A stretch of 64,000 nucleotides of DNA, from contig BJOX01000350.1 of NCBI GenBank assembly GCA_009731375.1, positions 34,445-98,444 on the forward strand, read 5' to 3'. The notes beneath the pieces were generated by a model, which was not told the DNA's origin, made no database searches, and saw only the letters and a list, made by a program, of their open reading frames with translations. Positions 63,969-64,000 of the stretch are shown here, one piece after another. Every line of letters starts with the position of its first letter. Position 1 is the stretch's first letter. The DNA is from Paulinella micropora. Its lineage: Eukaryota; Cercozoa; Imbricatea; Euglyphida. Made by a program: the position numbers and the translations under genes.

Positions 63969-64000
63969 GGGGGGGGGGGGGGGGGGGGGGGGCCCCCCCC
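63969..64000. repeat. poly-G/poly-C run at window end
   Basis: ~24 G followed by 8 C, like the other artefact-prone runs next to the gaps. Confidence 0.9.

Overview
This window is eukaryotic nuclear DNA from an unidentified protist, alga or other microbial-type eukaryote. The evidence is intron-bearing host genes (a DP-type cell-cycle transcription factor and a dual-specificity phosphatase, with introns mostly about 30-150 nt), long tetranucleotide microsatellites, a tRNA-derived SINE, a Ty1/copia-like retroelement and three N-gaps. I cannot name the species from sequence alone.

The centre (4316-44253) is a Polinton/Maverick-type integrated virus-like element. It has 52-bp terminal inverted repeats that begin AGT and end ACT, a 6-bp AAGACA flanking duplication, and an almost full gene set. 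On the left are two small zinc-finger proteins, a protein-primed DNA polymerase B, a lipase, an ExoX-C-like protein and a lectin-like surface protein. Next come the double jelly-roll major capsid protein, the minor capsid (penton) protein, an adenain/Ulp1-type maturation protease, a small basic core-like protein and the packaging ATPase. On the right are small membrane and Cys-rich proteins, a long tail-fibre-like gene with an S74 intramolecular-chaperone end, a retroviral-type integrase and further virion-like small proteins. Nearly every gene carries one or more frame breaks. Two genes carry in-frame stop codons, so the copy looks decayed, with assembly indels added on top.

Several mobile elements are nested in the Polinton. 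A tyrosine-recombinase retrotransposon with the A1-ORFs-B1-A2-B2 split direct repeats of Ngaro/PAT elements lies at 17813-23302. A fragment resembling a non-LTR retrotransposon, with an ATCT tail, lies at 11925-12740. An apparently undescribed 7.5-kb DNA transposon (31356-38830) has split the fibre gene with a 4-bp ATGT target duplication. It has long inverted repeats (about 0.37 and 0.55 kb), a spliced 790-aa DDE-like transposase with a C-terminal SAP-like segment, and a convergently placed partner gene encoding a charged protein with CxCxxC repeats and a Gln-rich tail. Segment 24064-28289 is repeated almost exactly at 28300-32526 across a 10-N gap. This is most simply an unmerged contig overlap, so the second fibre/ATPase/transposase set is probably not real.

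Outside the Polinton, 1-4315 holds microsatellites and SINE copies. A broken copia-like element occupies 45.2-52.9 kb on the minus strand in the order gag-PR-INT-RT-RH. A DUSP19-like phosphatase lies at 57020-55110 (minus). A TFDP gene starts at 58505 (plus); its intron of about 2.8 kb is filled with GATA/GACA-type microsatellite and an assembly gap. The last kilobase is a GC-rich interspersed/tandem repeat family.
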